Below, piece by piece: positions 1 to 8,479 of a stretch of DNA of 64,000 nucleotides; position 1 is the first letter of the stretch, and each line of letters starts with the position of its first letter. The DNA is from Actinomadura alba (lineage in GTDB: Bacteria; Actinomycetota; Actinomycetes; Streptosporangiales; Streptosporangiaceae): contig NZ_JABVEC010000020.1 in assembly GCF_014323705.1 (NCBI RefSeq), positions 62,001 through 126,000 of the forward strand. The letters are read 5' to 3'. Under the pieces are notes generated by a model. It was not told where the DNA came from. It saw only the letters and a list, made by a program, of their open reading frames with translations, and made no database searches. The position numbers and the translations under genes are program-made.

Positions 1-2
1 TG

Positions 3-149
3 TTCCAGCTGGCGTTCGAAAACGATCTGCGCGGCGACCAGCGGATCATCGCCGAAGGCATCGAGCTGGTCACCGGTTACCTGGAGCGCTACGCGACCCC
101 AGCCGGGATCGCCGGGATCTCTCGGCTCGGACAGGACGATCCCGCGTAA
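3..149 (+). CDS. C-terminal end of a probable TetR-type regulator (cut by window edge)
   Basis: An open frame enters from the left edge and stops at TAA 147-149, giving 48 residues. It starts FQLAFENDLRGD, which recalls the ligand-binding domain of actinobacterial TetR regulators, where a 'fRLvFEsDL' segment is common. The DNA-binding half would lie outside the window. The family call rests on this one motif and is tentative; that this is a real coding end is more likely, because the frame stays open with GC-rich third positions. Confidence 0.4.
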   Translation, partial: FQLAFENDLRGDQRIIAEGIELVTGYLERYATPAGIAGISRLGQDDPA

Positions 150-364
150 GCCGGACAGCGGTGACACGCCGGTGAAGTCAATGCGGCCTCGATCCGTCCG
201 CATAGCGCTGAGGCTCATTTCCGCTAACGGAGTCTTGCGAGGAGCACTACTCCTCGTTACCCTCCAGTAGCCAAAACGGATCTAGAACACGTTCCAGGTT
301 GTGCGATTACTGGCCGTCACGGTGTCCCGCACGACGATGACCGACTCGCTCGAAAGGCAGGACG

Positions 365-1672
365 ATGTCCTTCTCCAGAACCAGTCGTTCACGGCGGACC
401 GCCCTTGCGAGCGCCCCCCGGTGCCGTAGGTCCCCACGAATCCTTGGCAGCATCGCCGCAGCCCTCACGCTCGTCGCAGTTCCCGGCACGGCGTCCGCGG
501 CCGCCGTACCCCAAAGCGGCGCCGGCCTGCGGGAGGTGTTGTTCGTGGGCAACAACTGGGACGGCACGGCCGACGTCATCAAGTCCACCGGTGACTTCGC
601 CAAGATCGGCCGCCTCAATGTCATCCCGGACAAGGACCAGCGCCTCGCGGAGATCTACAGCGACCCGGTGAAGCTCGGCTATTTCCTGGGCATTCGGCAG
701 ACCGTCGGCGAGGGACACGACCAGTTCGTCGACGACATGTACTCCACCCCCGACGGATCGGCCGTCGTCGTCTCCCGCCCCAGCTTCGCCGACGTGGTCT
801 CGATCGACCTGGCCACAGGAAAGATCAACTGGCGCTTCCCCGTCTCGGGTTACCGCTCAGACCACATGGCGGTCTCGCCGGACGGGCAGCGCGTCGCGGT
901 GTCGGCCTCCACCTCGAACACCGTCCACGTCCTGGACATCAAGACCGGCCGGGAAGCCGGTTCGTTCAAGACCGGCGACAAGCCCCACGAGAACGTCTTC
1001 ACAGACGGCGGCACGTACATCTGGAACATGTCGATCGGCGACGTCAACACGCCCCTCGACGCCCCGGAGCTGGACGCGACGAAGGGCGACCGCCGCATCA
1101 CCATCGTCGACGCGAGCACCTTCACACAGGTCAAGGTCATCGACATGCGCGACCGGCTCGACGCCTTCGGCCGTCAGGACATGTCCGACGCGGTCCGGCC
1201 GGTCGCCTTCACGCCCGACGAGTCCAAGCTCTACTTCCAGGTCTCGTTCTTCAACGGATTCTTCGAGTACGACGTCGCCTCCGACAAGATCACCCGGATG
1301 AAGACGCTCCCGAAGAACCCCGCCACCAGCGAGGACCGTACAACCTGGGTCAACGACTCCCGACACCACGGCATATCGATGAGCCCCCGGGGCGACAAAC
1401 TGTGCATCGCCGGAACGATGGACGACTACACGACGGTCGTCGACCGGGCCTCGCTCCGGGAGGGGCCGCTGGTGTCGGTCTCCAAGCCCTACTGGGCGAC
1501 CGTGAGCGGTGACGGGAAGTCCTGCGTCATCTCCGAGAGCGGCGCGGACCAGGTCACTGCGATCAGCTTCGCAACCGGCAGAAAGGTCGTGTCCGTGCCG
1601 GTCGGTGACCACCCGCAGCGCGTGCGCCTCGGCCACGTGGCGGCGAACTGGACCGGCTCGGCCGCGGGCTGA
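365..1672 (+). CDS. Secreted YncE-like beta-propeller protein
   Basis: The product has 435 residues. An arginine-rich start (RSRRT) leads into a hydrophobic segment and an alanine-rich cleavage site near residue 46 (GTASA), so it is probably exported. The rest is built of short blades of the YVTN/YncE seven-bladed propeller type: phrases such as 'MAVSPDGQRVAVSAS', 'VHVLDIKTGREAGSF' and 'TAISFATGRKVVSVPVG' recur at about 40-residue spacing. The family has no single activity; members bind ligands or other proteins at the surface. An AAAGG SD site at 353-357 sits 7 bases before the ATG. It appears to be a single transcription unit. Confidence 0.8.
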   Translation: MSFSRTSRSRRTALASAPRCRRSPRILGSIAAALTLVAVPGTASAAAVPQSGAGLREVLFVGNNWDGTADVIKSTGDFAKIGRLNVIPDKDQRLAEIYSDPVKLGYFLGIRQTVGEGHDQFVDDMYSTPDGSAVVVSRPSFADVVSIDLATGKINWRFPVSGYRSDHMAVSPDGQRVAVSASTSNTVHVLDIKTGREAGSFKTGDKPHENVFTDGGTYIWNMSIGDVNTPLDAPELDATKGDRRITIVDASTFTQVKVIDMRDRLDAFGRQDMSDAVRPVAFTPDESKLYFQVSFFNGFFEYDVASDKITRMKTLPKNPATSEDRTTWVNDSRHHGISMSPRGDKLCIAGTMDDYTTVVDRASLREGPLVSVSKPYWATVSGDGKSCVISESGADQVTAISFATGRKVVSVPVGDHPQRVRLGHVAANWTGSAAG

Positions 1673-1846
1673 TCGAGCTGGACGGGATCGCCCGCCGGCG
1701 ACGAAGGACCTCTGACATCCGGCTTGCTGCCGTCACCCGCGGTTTCCTAGCCGCAGTACCCACCCCGGATCTTGGCGTGGACTGGAGCGACTTCCACCAC
1801 CGGCCCTCTCGGATGTCCGTCAAACGAAATAAGGCCGCAGAATGGT

Positions 1847-3229
1847 TCAGTTCGCGACGGCTGGGGGGACGTTCTGGTTGAGTCGAAAGAGGTTATCGGG
1901 ATCCCAGGCCCGCTTGATTTCGGCCAGCCGGTCGTAGTTGTCGCCGTAGGCTCTGCGGACCCCCTCGGGCCCCTCGTCGGCGAGGTGGTTGACCTCCACG
2001 CCAGTCGCCCATGACCGTGTCGCCGCCCATAGCTGGTCAGCCCAGTCGATGTGCCTCTGCGGGTTCTCGTCGTCCGCCGACCAGGCCGCCCCGATTTCCA
2101 GACAGTAGGACGCTTCCCGGTGCCGGAAGGCGGTAGCGTCGGCCGCGACTCCGGCCACGGCACCACCCATCGGCAGTAGAAGCACACCGTTCTCCGGCGA
2201 GCTCAGCCTACCGCCGAAATCAATCACGGCTTCGATCAGTTCCTCGGTTATCGGACCGCCCAGATGAGAGCGCATGTGATAGGGCGTGGACTGCCCCTGT
2301 GCGTCGAACATGTGCTGGAGGACCTCGAACGAGGTCGGTTCGACCAGGTCGGCGAACGGCTTGCCGAAACCACGCACCGGCGCGAGCTCACGCTCCCCAT
2401 CAGAGATGGGTCCGACGTAACACGTCGCCAGCGCAAGCACAGGCTTTCCGTGCAGTTCCTGGGGAACGAACGGCGCCGGCGGAGCGGCGAGGATCGCAGG
2501 CGCCACATTGACCTCATCGGGAGCGCTCTGGCCGTACTGGGCGAGGAAGCGGAGCACCTCAGCGGCGTCGTCCAACCGGTGCATGACCAGCCCGCCGAGC
2601 ACCCGGTCGACCGGGTGCAGGCGCAAGGTGAACTCGAGGACGACCCCGAGATTGCCGCCGCCCCCGCGCAGGCCCCAGTACAGGTCCTGTTTCTCGTCGG
2701 CACTCGCCCGGACGATCTCCCCCGAAGCGGTGAGGACGTCGGCAGCGACGAGGTTGTCGCAGGCAAGCCCGAAGACCCGCGCAAACCACCCGTTGCCCCC
2801 TCCAAGTGCCAGCCCGGCGACACCAACATCGGCTACGTGCCCACCGACTGGCACGAGGCCGTGATGCGCGGTCGCCGCGGTGAGATCACCCCACCGAACA
2901 CCGGGGCCGACCTTGGCCGTCCGCTGCTCCACGTCGACGATGATCTGCTTCATCGGGCCCAGGTCCAGGACCAGCCCGCCCTCGGTCGTCGAGAAGCCGG
3001 GGAAGCTGTGCCCGCCGCCGCGGACGGCGACTTCGAGGCCGGTATCACGTGCGACCGCCAGTGCCGAGACGGCATCGTCCCGGGTTCGGCAGCGTGCGAT
3101 GGCAACGGGTTTGCGGTCGATCAGCTGGTTCCAAACGCGGCGGGCCGATTCGTAGCCGGCGGCCTCGGGCAGGATTACCTCGCCACCGAAGCCTTCAGCC
3201 AACGTGCGTAGCGCATTCTCAGATTTCAC
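1847..3229 (-). CDS. FAD-binding oxidoreductase, berberine-bridge-enzyme-like
   Basis: I chose GTG at 3229 because a GGAGGGG SD lies immediately upstream; the open frame extends further but lacks a better site. The 460-residue product starts like family members ('LAEGFGGEVILPEAAGY...ARRVWN'). It has the PCMH-type FAD domain with RGGGHSFPG (the His that covalently holds FAD in this family), VGPGVRWGDL and GVAGLALGGGNGW, and ends in a BBE motif (NYDRLAEIKRAWDPDNLF). The cysteine that gives a second flavin bond in plant BBEs is not seen; the region reads VGGHVADVG. Such enzymes oxidise alcohols, sugars or alkaloid-like substrates using O2. The substrate is unknown. Its start overlaps a 47-codon ORF. 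Confidence 0.88.
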   Translation of the reverse strand: MKSENALRTLAEGFGGEVILPEAAGYESARRVWNQLIDRKPVAIARCRTRDDAVSALAVARDTGLEVAVRGGGHSFPGFSTTEGGLVLDLGPMKQIIVDVEQRTAKVGPGVRWGDLTAATAHHGLVPVGGHVADVGVAGLALGGGNGWFARVFGLACDNLVAADVLTASGEIVRASADEKQDLYWGLRGGGGNLGVVLEFTLRLHPVDRVLGGLVMHRLDDAAEVLRFLAQYGQSAPDEVNVAPAILAAPPAPFVPQELHGKPVLALATCYVGPISDGERELAPVRGFGKPFADLVEPTSFEVLQHMFDAQGQSTPYHMRSHLGGPITEELIEAVIDFGGRLSSPENGVLLLPMGGAVAGVAADATAFRHREASYCLEIGAAWSADDENPQRHIDWADQLWAATRSWATGVEVNHLADEGPEGVRRAYGDNYDRLAEIKRAWDPDNLFRLNQNVPPAVAN

Positions 3230-3369
3230 GTCCCCTCCAATACTTGAGCACACAGGGTTAAAAACCACTCGAATGGCCATCGCGATATTAGGGATTTCCG
3301 CGTCGGTGAGGAGAGGGACTTGTAGTCCTGAGCGGGGCGGCTGGGAGCCACGAAGCCGAGTTCGACCAT
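3226..3369 (-). CDS. Possible 47-residue upstream peptide coupled to the flavoenzyme gene
   Basis: ATG at 3369 is preceded on the minus strand by GGAGAAG at a usable distance. The frame runs 47 codons and its TGA (3228-3226) overlaps the GTG start of the flavoenzyme in a GTGA arrangement, which suggests translational coupling. The sequence (MVELGFVAPSRPAQDYK...) resembles nothing I know. Codon use is less GC-biased than in neighbouring genes, so it could be a chance frame in a leader. Low confidence. Confidence 0.28.
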   Translation of the reverse strand: MVELGFVAPSRPAQDYKSLSSPTRKSLISRWPFEWFLTLCAQVLEGT

Positions 3370-3846
3370 GAATCTTCTCCGGAAGGAGTGCCTTGGGGTA
3401 GGACCGTCCACGAGGACATCGCTGTGGATCAGCTTGTCGTTCCGCCGAAGCTGTCAGTGTTGCTGTCACTCAAGATCGAATGCCCCGTCCTTGATCGGGG
3501 GCGAACTGCCGACCTTCCGCTTTCAGGCGGACCGAGTGCCCTCGTGGCGGTGGGACGCACCGAGGTCAGCGGTGGTCCACGACTGTCGTCGTGCGCTCAT
3601 GGTGGCTGACGTTGTCGTCACCGTTGTCGTCAGGTCTCGCGCTATCTCAGCCCTGGTCACTCGGTGGTAAGTCTCGACGAAAGAGGGGATGCGGCAGCGA
3701 TCGCCCCACCGGCCAGTACTGGCGCGACCTCTCCCTAAAGGCTGTCCCGTAACCGCTGGTTGTTGCGGGTATTGAGCTGTTCCTGGTCGTAGGCTGCCCA
3801 TGTGCCCCGGCCAGGCATTGTCAGTGGCCGAGGGCACACTGGCGGC
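3370..3846. other. Intergenic region without a recognised gene; possible IS end
   Basis: About 480 bases separate the flavoenzyme leader from the Imm21-like gene. No frame reads as a family I know. The stretch 'ggctgtcccgtaac' near 3739 looks like the terminal bases of some actinobacterial IS5-type elements, so a decayed insertion is possible, but no transposase or second end is visible. Promoters for both flanking genes would have to lie here. Confidence 0.3.
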
Positions 3847-4250
3847 ATGAGGGTCTCCTGGTCCATGGCAGCCGATGCTTCCCATACCTCTCCTGTCTGG
3901 GTGGCATCGATGGGCGGCCCGTTGGCCGTTGTCCCTGTTTCCGTACTGGCCGCATGGGGCGGCTGCACGGAACCAGGAATGGTCGTGGGAGACGCAACCG
4001 CTCTGGACGACTACGACCGGGCCTGTGCGGTGGAGGACCTGGCCGGGGTGATCACCGTGGGCGAGGACGGCGCGCAGGCGCTGGTGTTGGCGGACGAGCC
4101 CGCCACCAGTTGCTACCTGCCCGAGCACCGGGCCTTTCTGCGCTGGCTCGCCGCCGACTCCGCAGCCGGGCTGAAGGCCGCGGCTGAGACCGTGCTCGCG
4201 GATCCCACCGCCGAGTGGGAGGAATGCGGCGTCTGGGTGACGGTCGGCCA
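3847..4250 (+). pseudogene. Imm21-family immunity-like gene, 3' truncated
   Basis: From ATG 3847 (another ATG at 3865 is possible) the frame reads VWVASMGGPLAVVP, AAWGGC, DYDRACAV and DLAGVITVG, then CYLPEHRAFLRWLAADS and EEWEECGVWV-like text, all typical of the Imm21 polymorphic-toxin immunity family. Homology ends near 4250. After that the frame runs through a perfect terminator hairpin (4297-4327) and on antisense to the lipase gene up to a stop at 4560, so the natural C-terminus is lost. No partner toxin gene is seen in the window. I infer a relic immunity gene; the extended 238-residue product may still be made. Confidence 0.6.
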
Positions 4251-4296
4251 GCCCTGGCGTAACTCCGAACCCGGCTGCATGCCTGAATGGACAATT

Positions 4297-4327
4297 GAGC
4301 GGGCGGAACCCATCGTTCCGCCCGCTC
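4297..4327 (-). terminator. Bidirectional hairpin terminator downstream of the SGNH esterase
   Basis: GAGCGGGCGGAAC (4297-4309) and its exact reverse complement (4315-4327) form a 13-bp stem with a 5-base loop, CCATC. It lies about 63 bases past the stop of the minus-strand esterase. No clear U-tract follows, as is common in actinomycetes. Confidence 0.7.
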
Positions 4328-4389
4328 GTCCTCGTCAAGCGCCGTATTCCGATGAAGGGTCAGCGAACACCGAAAGGATTCGGCAATGG

Positions 4390-5184
4390 TCAGCCGACCG
4401 AGTTCAGCGCCGCGAAGTATCCATAGCGCTGGCCCGTGGCGGTCGGGTGATAAGATTCGTTGATCGGATAGGTGACCGAGTTCAGCCATCCCTGGGCGCT
4501 GCACAATTCGTGCCCGTTGAACTCGTCACGTACGCCGGAGAGGACGAATGCCGCCCGTGAGACCGCGCTCGCGATGACGCCATCGAGCACATCCGCCGCA
4601 CCGTTGAGGGCGCTCCGCTTGGTGTTGCTGAGCCCGGCACAGAAGCTCGGATTGGGGATGTAGAGCCGGGGGTAGTCGAGCACGATGACGCGCGCCGTCG
4701 CAGCCCTGCTCCGGATGGCGCCGTACAGTGAGTCGAGCCGACCGGGGAGTTGGTTCCGCATGAAGGTCTTCGCGTTCTCGACCGCGGCGATGCACTCGGA
4801 GTCGGAGCCGAGCACGCAGGTCTCCATGACACTGGAGAATCCGGCGTCATTGCCACCGATCGTGAGGGTCACTCGCGTGGTGCTGGAACTGACAGCGCTG
4901 AGCTGGCTGTTCATCACGGTCGTGGTCGTCGCGCCGGAACAGGCGACGAATTTGAACGATGTGGGCGCGTTGGCGTTCGCCCACAGCTTCGGATAGGCAT
5001 TGTTACTGCGCTTACAGTCGCCGCTCGCGGAGTCGTAGCTCCCCGCACCCAGGCCGGACGCGTACGAATCACCGAGTGCCACGTAGTTCACGGTGGCGGC
5101 GGATGCGGGTTGGGCGGTGGCGGCGATGCCGACGATGAGGGTTAGTGCAGAAGCGGCAAGCGCGATAGGGCGGGGGACGCGCAT
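4390..5184 (-). CDS. Secreted SGNH/GDSL esterase-lipase
   Basis: Start ATG 5184 was chosen because GGAGGG lies just upstream; it begins a clean signal peptide (MRVPRPIALA... cut near AQPASA, residue 29). The 264-residue product has block I GDSYASG (nucleophile Ser40), block III TIGGND and block V SYHPTATG (catalytic His246). It has six cysteines outside the signal peptide, as in the secreted Streptomyces esterases with three disulfides. Expected role: hydrolysis of esters or lipids outside the cell. A strong hairpin terminator follows, and the neighbours are unrelated, so it is probably monocistronic. Confidence 0.9.
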   Translation of the reverse strand: MRVPRPIALAASALTLIVGIAATAQPASAATVNYVALGDSYASGLGAGSYDSASGDCKRSNNAYPKLWANANAPTSFKFVACSGATTTTVMNSQLSAVSSSTTRVTLTIGGNDAGFSSVMETCVLGSDSECIAAVENAKTFMRNQLPGRLDSLYGAIRSRAATARVIVLDYPRLYIPNPSFCAGLSNTKRSALNGAADVLDGVIASAVSRAAFVLSGVRDEFNGHELCSAQGWLNSVTYPINESYHPTATGQRYGYFAALNSVG

Positions 5185-5552
5185 CAGCCCTCCAAGGGGG
5201 GAATTGGAGTGTACCGACTTACTTATACACTGAAATTCCACACTGGGGAGTAGCTGACTTGTTTGACGATTTTGGCATTGTTTGCCATTGACACGGCAGG
5301 CGATTTATGTTGCTTCTGCAGTCAACCGGGGCCGCACTTGCGGTCGAACGTACTTGCAGGAATTAATTACGGCAATCAAATTCTGACTTTCCGGCAGTCG
5401 GCCGTCGCGGGTCAGCGCTCGACCAGGCAGATCCCAGGGTTCGTGCGGGCTGACGCCTTGCAGCCACGCCAAAATGCGGGGCAGAACCGCAAGAAAGGGC
5501 AGCCGCTGGCCGTCGTCGTCCGGCAGAGGCTGTGTTGCACCGCAAAGATGGC
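5185..5552. other. Intergenic region, no recognised gene
   Basis: The first 100 bases upstream of the esterase are AT-richer than the surroundings (for example 'acttacttatacactgaaattcc') and probably hold its promoter. Further up, both strands have open frames but none resembles a known protein. It borders a truncated VOC gene, so part may be debris from a deletion. Confidence 0.35.
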
Positions 5553-5765
5553 TTATGACGGCCCGGCTGCTTCGGTGCGAGCATTGAATACCAGTTCCCA
5601 AAGGTGCCCGTCGGGGTCACTGAAGTAACCTATGCATGACCCGTCGTAGTCATCGGCGGGTCGGGAAACCGATCCTCCTGCTGTCTCGGCACGCACGAGA
5701 ATGTCATCCACCTCTTCCTTACTGCCCATCGCACACGAAATGGTGCACGCACCCATGACAGTCAC
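5553..5765 (-). pseudogene. C-terminal fragment of a VOC/glyoxalase-family gene
   Basis: The frame encodes about 70 residues ending in the typical VOC C-terminal half: SKEEVDDILVRAETAGGSV, then GYFSDPDGHLWELVFN, which carries the usual metal-binding Glu of the last strand. A complete VOC protein is about 125 residues; the N-terminal beta-alpha module is missing. The fragment begins only 18 bases from the NUDIX start, leaving no room for its own promoter. I read it as a 5'-truncated relic. Confidence 0.6.
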
Positions 5766-5783
5766 ATACCGGGAGGATCGGCG

Positions 5784-6359
5784 ATGTCCTCGACAGAACC
5801 ACGCAGCCTGATCAGGGATCTCGTCAGTGAGGTTCGCCCCTTTGACGAGCGGGAAGCCGAGGACCAGCGGTGGATGCTCGACTGGATCGACTCAGGCGCG
5901 CAACTATTCCGGCTGGAAAAGCCGGCGAACCCGCCGCAGCATCTCGTCATCTACGCCGCATTGATCGACCAGGGATCCCATTCCGTCATGCTCGTCGACC
6001 ACGCTAAGGCGAAGGCGTGGCTGATGCCCGGCGGTCATGTGGATCCGGACGAGGATCCCCGCCGGGCGGTCGTACGGGAACTGCGGGAAGAGCTCGACAT
6101 CGCCCCGCCCTTTCACCCTGTGACGGGCAGCGACCCGCTATTCCTGACGGTCACCCAGACGAGGGGCGCTGACTCGCACACAGACGTCACCCTTTGGTTC
6201 GTCTTCCAGGCGGATCAGCGGACGCCGATCAGTCCTGATCCTGTGGAGTTCTCTGCGGTCCAGTGGTTCCGGCTGGATCGCTCTGGCTGGGCAACCGACC
6301 AGTTCGATCCCGGCATGGCGCGCTTCGTCGCCAAGCTGTCACAACTGCTGGACAGGTGA
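5784..6359 (+). CDS. NUDIX hydrolase
   Basis: The product has 191 residues. The Nudix box is clear: GGHVDPDEDPRRAVVRELRE followed by ELDI fits GX5EX7REUXEEXGU, with the Mg-binding glutamates in REUXEE. A helical segment of about 50 residues precedes the domain. Family members cleave nucleoside diphosphates linked to another group (NTPs, NDP-sugars, dinucleotides). GGAGG at 5772-5776 is well placed for ATG 5784. It converges on the Clp_N/zinc-finger gene with only a few bases between stops. Confidence 0.85.
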   Translation: MSSTEPRSLIRDLVSEVRPFDEREAEDQRWMLDWIDSGAQLFRLEKPANPPQHLVIYAALIDQGSHSVMLVDHAKAKAWLMPGGHVDPDEDPRRAVVRELREELDIAPPFHPVTGSDPLFLTVTQTRGADSHTDVTLWFVFQADQRTPISPDPVEFSAVQWFRLDRSGWATDQFDPGMARFVAKLSQLLDR

Positions 6360-6367
6360 TCACTGTG

Positions 6368-6748
6368 TCATCCGGTGCGCAGGCCGCGTGATTCGGCGCG
6401 CAGGATCTCCACGGCGGTCTGGACGCAATTGCCGCAGATCCAGACGCCGGGGCCGGCGACGAGAGGGCCGAGGTCCTTGCAGCCGCAGAACGAGCAGGCC
6501 CGGTCGGTGCCCTTGGCCCTGCCGATGCGGCGGTGGCGGCGTTGGACCGGGGCGATCCATTCCTCGAGTGCCTTCTTGATGTGGTCGGGGTCGACGCCGA
6601 GGTCGTTGAGAACGCGGCGTGCCGAGGAGCCGGGGTCGAGGGCGAGGCAGAAGAGCAGGTGTTCTGTTCGGATCTGGGACTGCCCGCGCCGGGCGGCCGA
6701 TCTCGACGTGGCGCTCAAGCTGGCCGCCGAGGGGTCGAAGGCGTGCAA
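6368..6748 (-). CDS. Clp_N / ClpX-type zinc-finger mini-protein (5' end uncertain)
   Basis: The frame encodes a Clp N-terminal repeat (ARRGQSQIRTEHLLFCLAL, then RRVLNDLGVD) joined to a C4 zinc finger of the ClpX type (CSFCG...ICGNC). There is no AAA+ domain, so this is a stand-alone substrate- or adaptor-type module; such short proteins occur in actinomycetes and may serve as Clp adaptors. The only nearby start is TTG 6748 with no SD, and the N-terminal helix of the Clp repeat looks incomplete. It may be 5'-truncated at the junction with the sigma factor gene, whose start lies 27 bases away. Confidence 0.6.
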   Translation of the reverse strand: MHAFDPSAASLSATSRSAARRGQSQIRTEHLLFCLALDPGSSARRVLNDLGVDPDHIKKALEEWIAPVQRRHRRIGRAKGTDRACSFCGCKDLGPLVAGPGVWICGNCVQTAVEILRAESRGLRTG

Positions 6749-6751
6749 CCG

Positions 6752-6778
6752 GAGGTCGAGGTGCGGCCGTTTCTGTGA
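6752..6778 (+). pseudogene. Trace of a YCII/DGPF gene 3' end
   Basis: Just before the sigma factor the plus strand reads E-V-E-V-R-P-F-L-stop, with the TGA overlapping the GTG start of the sigma gene. YCII/DGPF proteins, the usual upstream partners of ECF42 sigma factors, typically end '(I/V)EVRP', and the stop/start overlap is typical of that operon. I infer that the partner gene was deleted up to its last few codons. Confidence 0.4.
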
Positions 6779-8007
6779 GCGTGGTCGATGTCCGGGAGGC
6801 GATCACCCGCGCGCACCATGAGGAGTGGGCGCGGGTGGTCGCCTCCCTGACCAGGCGTTTCGGTGATCTCGACATCGCCGAGGAGGCGGCGGCCGAGGCG
6901 TTCGCGACCGCTGTCGGGCGGTGGCCGGCTGACGGCGTGCCCCCCAACCCCGGCGCCTGGCTGACCACCACCGCCAACCGCAAGGCCATCGACCGGATTC
7001 GGCGTGAGAACAAGCGTGACGACAAGCACAAGGAGGCTCAGCTGTTGTACGACGACGACCCGCCCGAGCCCCTCGACGCCATCGATGATGAGCGGCTCCG
7101 GCTGATCTTCACCTGCTGTCACCCGGCGCTGGCGATGCAGACCCGCGTGGCGCTGACGCTGCGCATGGTCGCCGGTCTGACCGTGCCCGAGATCGCCCGT
7201 GCCTTCCTGGTGCAGGAGAGCGCCATGGGGCAGCGGATCACCCGCGCGAAGGCCAAGATCAAAGCGACTCGCATCCCCTACCGGGTGCCGTCCGCCGAGG
7301 ATCTTCCGGACCGCGTCTCCGGCGTACTCGCCGTCCTGTTCTTCGTCTTCAACGAGGGCTACCTGGCGACCGGCCCCGACACCGATCCCGTACGTCACGA
7401 CCTGACCGCCGAAGCGATCCGGCTCACCCGCCTGATCCGTGCCCTCATGCCACAAGACGGTGAGGTGGCCGGGCTGCTGGCGCTGATGCTCCTCACCGAA
7501 GCCCGCCGCACCGCCCGCGTTTCGGCAAGCGGCGAACTGGTCACCCTCGACGAACAGGACCGTGGGACCTGGGACGCGGCGCTGATCACCGCGGGCCACC
7601 GGCTGGTACGCGAACGCCTGGCCACCGGGGCGGCCCCGGGTCGCTACCAGATCCTCGCAGCGATCAACGCCGTGCACACCTGCGCCCGCGACGTACGCGA
7701 CACCGACTGGTCGCAAGTCGTCGCCCTCTACGACCAGCTCACCCACCTCGACCCCTCGCCGATCATCGCCCTCAACCGGGCCATCGCAGTCGCCGAACTC
7801 GCCGGCCCGCAGGTCGCACTGGCAGCCGTCGACCATCTCGAGGACAAATTGGCCGGCTATCACGCCTACCACGCGACCCGCGCCGACCTACTCCGCCGAC
7901 TGGGCCGCAGCCAGCAGTCACGCACGGCCTACGACAAAGCCATCGAACTGGCAGGCAACACCGCCGAGACCGCCTCCCTGACACGCCGCCGCAACCAGCT
8001 GGGGTAA
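6775..8007 (+). CDS. ECF42-group RNA polymerase sigma factor with C-terminal TPR-like domain
   Basis: From GTG 6775 the product has 410 residues. Sigma region 2 reads HHEEWARVVASLTRRFGDL...AEEAAAEAFATAV and TTTANRKAIDRIRREN; region 4 reads RLIFTCCHPAL...LTLRMVAGLTVPEIARAFLV. The long C-terminal half (AVLFFVFNEGYLAT onward, ending RTAYDKAIELA) is the helical TPR-like extension typical of ECF42. These sigma factors normally work without a classical anti-sigma factor, are encoded beside DGPF/YCII proteins, and are thought to be controlled through their extension. Only a trace of that partner is left. The start is set by the GTGA overlap; no strong SD is visible. Confidence 0.88.
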   Translation: MSVVDVREAITRAHHEEWARVVASLTRRFGDLDIAEEAAAEAFATAVGRWPADGVPPNPGAWLTTTANRKAIDRIRRENKRDDKHKEAQLLYDDDPPEPLDAIDDERLRLIFTCCHPALAMQTRVALTLRMVAGLTVPEIARAFLVQESAMGQRITRAKAKIKATRIPYRVPSAEDLPDRVSGVLAVLFFVFNEGYLATGPDTDPVRHDLTAEAIRLTRLIRALMPQDGEVAGLLALMLLTEARRTARVSASGELVTLDEQDRGTWDAALITAGHRLVRERLATGAAPGRYQILAAINAVHTCARDVRDTDWSQVVALYDQLTHLDPSPIIALNRAIAVAELAGPQVALAAVDHLEDKLAGYHAYHATRADLLRRLGRSQQSRTAYDKAIELAGNTAETASLTRRRNQLG

Positions 8008-8479
8008 CGCCCCGCGAATCCCGATCGAAATCCGGCCGTTTACTTGTCCGCGAAGTTCGACCAATGCTTCCGCGACCTTGGCGAAGGCGGCAAGGTCGAG
8101 GGATACGCCCGCAGGTCCCTGAACATGGACGGACGCTACGTACACGGTAAGGCGTTCAACCAGACGCTCCTCGCGGTCTCACACGCTGTCCAGCGCGGCG
8201 GCCTTATTGGGCCTTGACGAAAACAAACGAGTCCCGTTTACTTTGGGCGATTTGGGTGATTTCGGGCCGTTACCGGGTTTACGAGCCGGAATCAAAGGTG
8301 GGGGCGCCCTCGGGCCGCGGTCCACAAGCGGGAGAGACGAATGGGATGAACAAGACAAAGAGGTCGCACGGCGGCGCTTGAGCAGGCGGCCTGCACGACA
8401 CCTTCCAGGTCGCCTCGAATTAAGTGCGGCACGGCGGTAGAAGCCCGCAGATCAAGCGCCCGTCCCCAAGAGAGGGCTC
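8008..8479 (+). other. Intergenic region with an unassigned coding-like relic (about 8041-8217)
   Basis: After the sigma factor a frame without its own start reads YLSAKFDQCFRDL...VEGYARRSLNMDG...GKAFNQTLLAVSHAV and stops at 8217. It looks protein-like but I do not recognise it. The following 260 bases show no gene; 'aagagaggg' at about 8467 is the SD of the next gene. Confidence 0.3.

Noticed and set aside
857-1636. Long minus-strand frame antisense to the beta-propeller gene
   Set aside because: It is a GC-bias shadow: composition is Asp/Val/Arg-rich without motifs, it has no SD, and the plus-strand gene explains the region.
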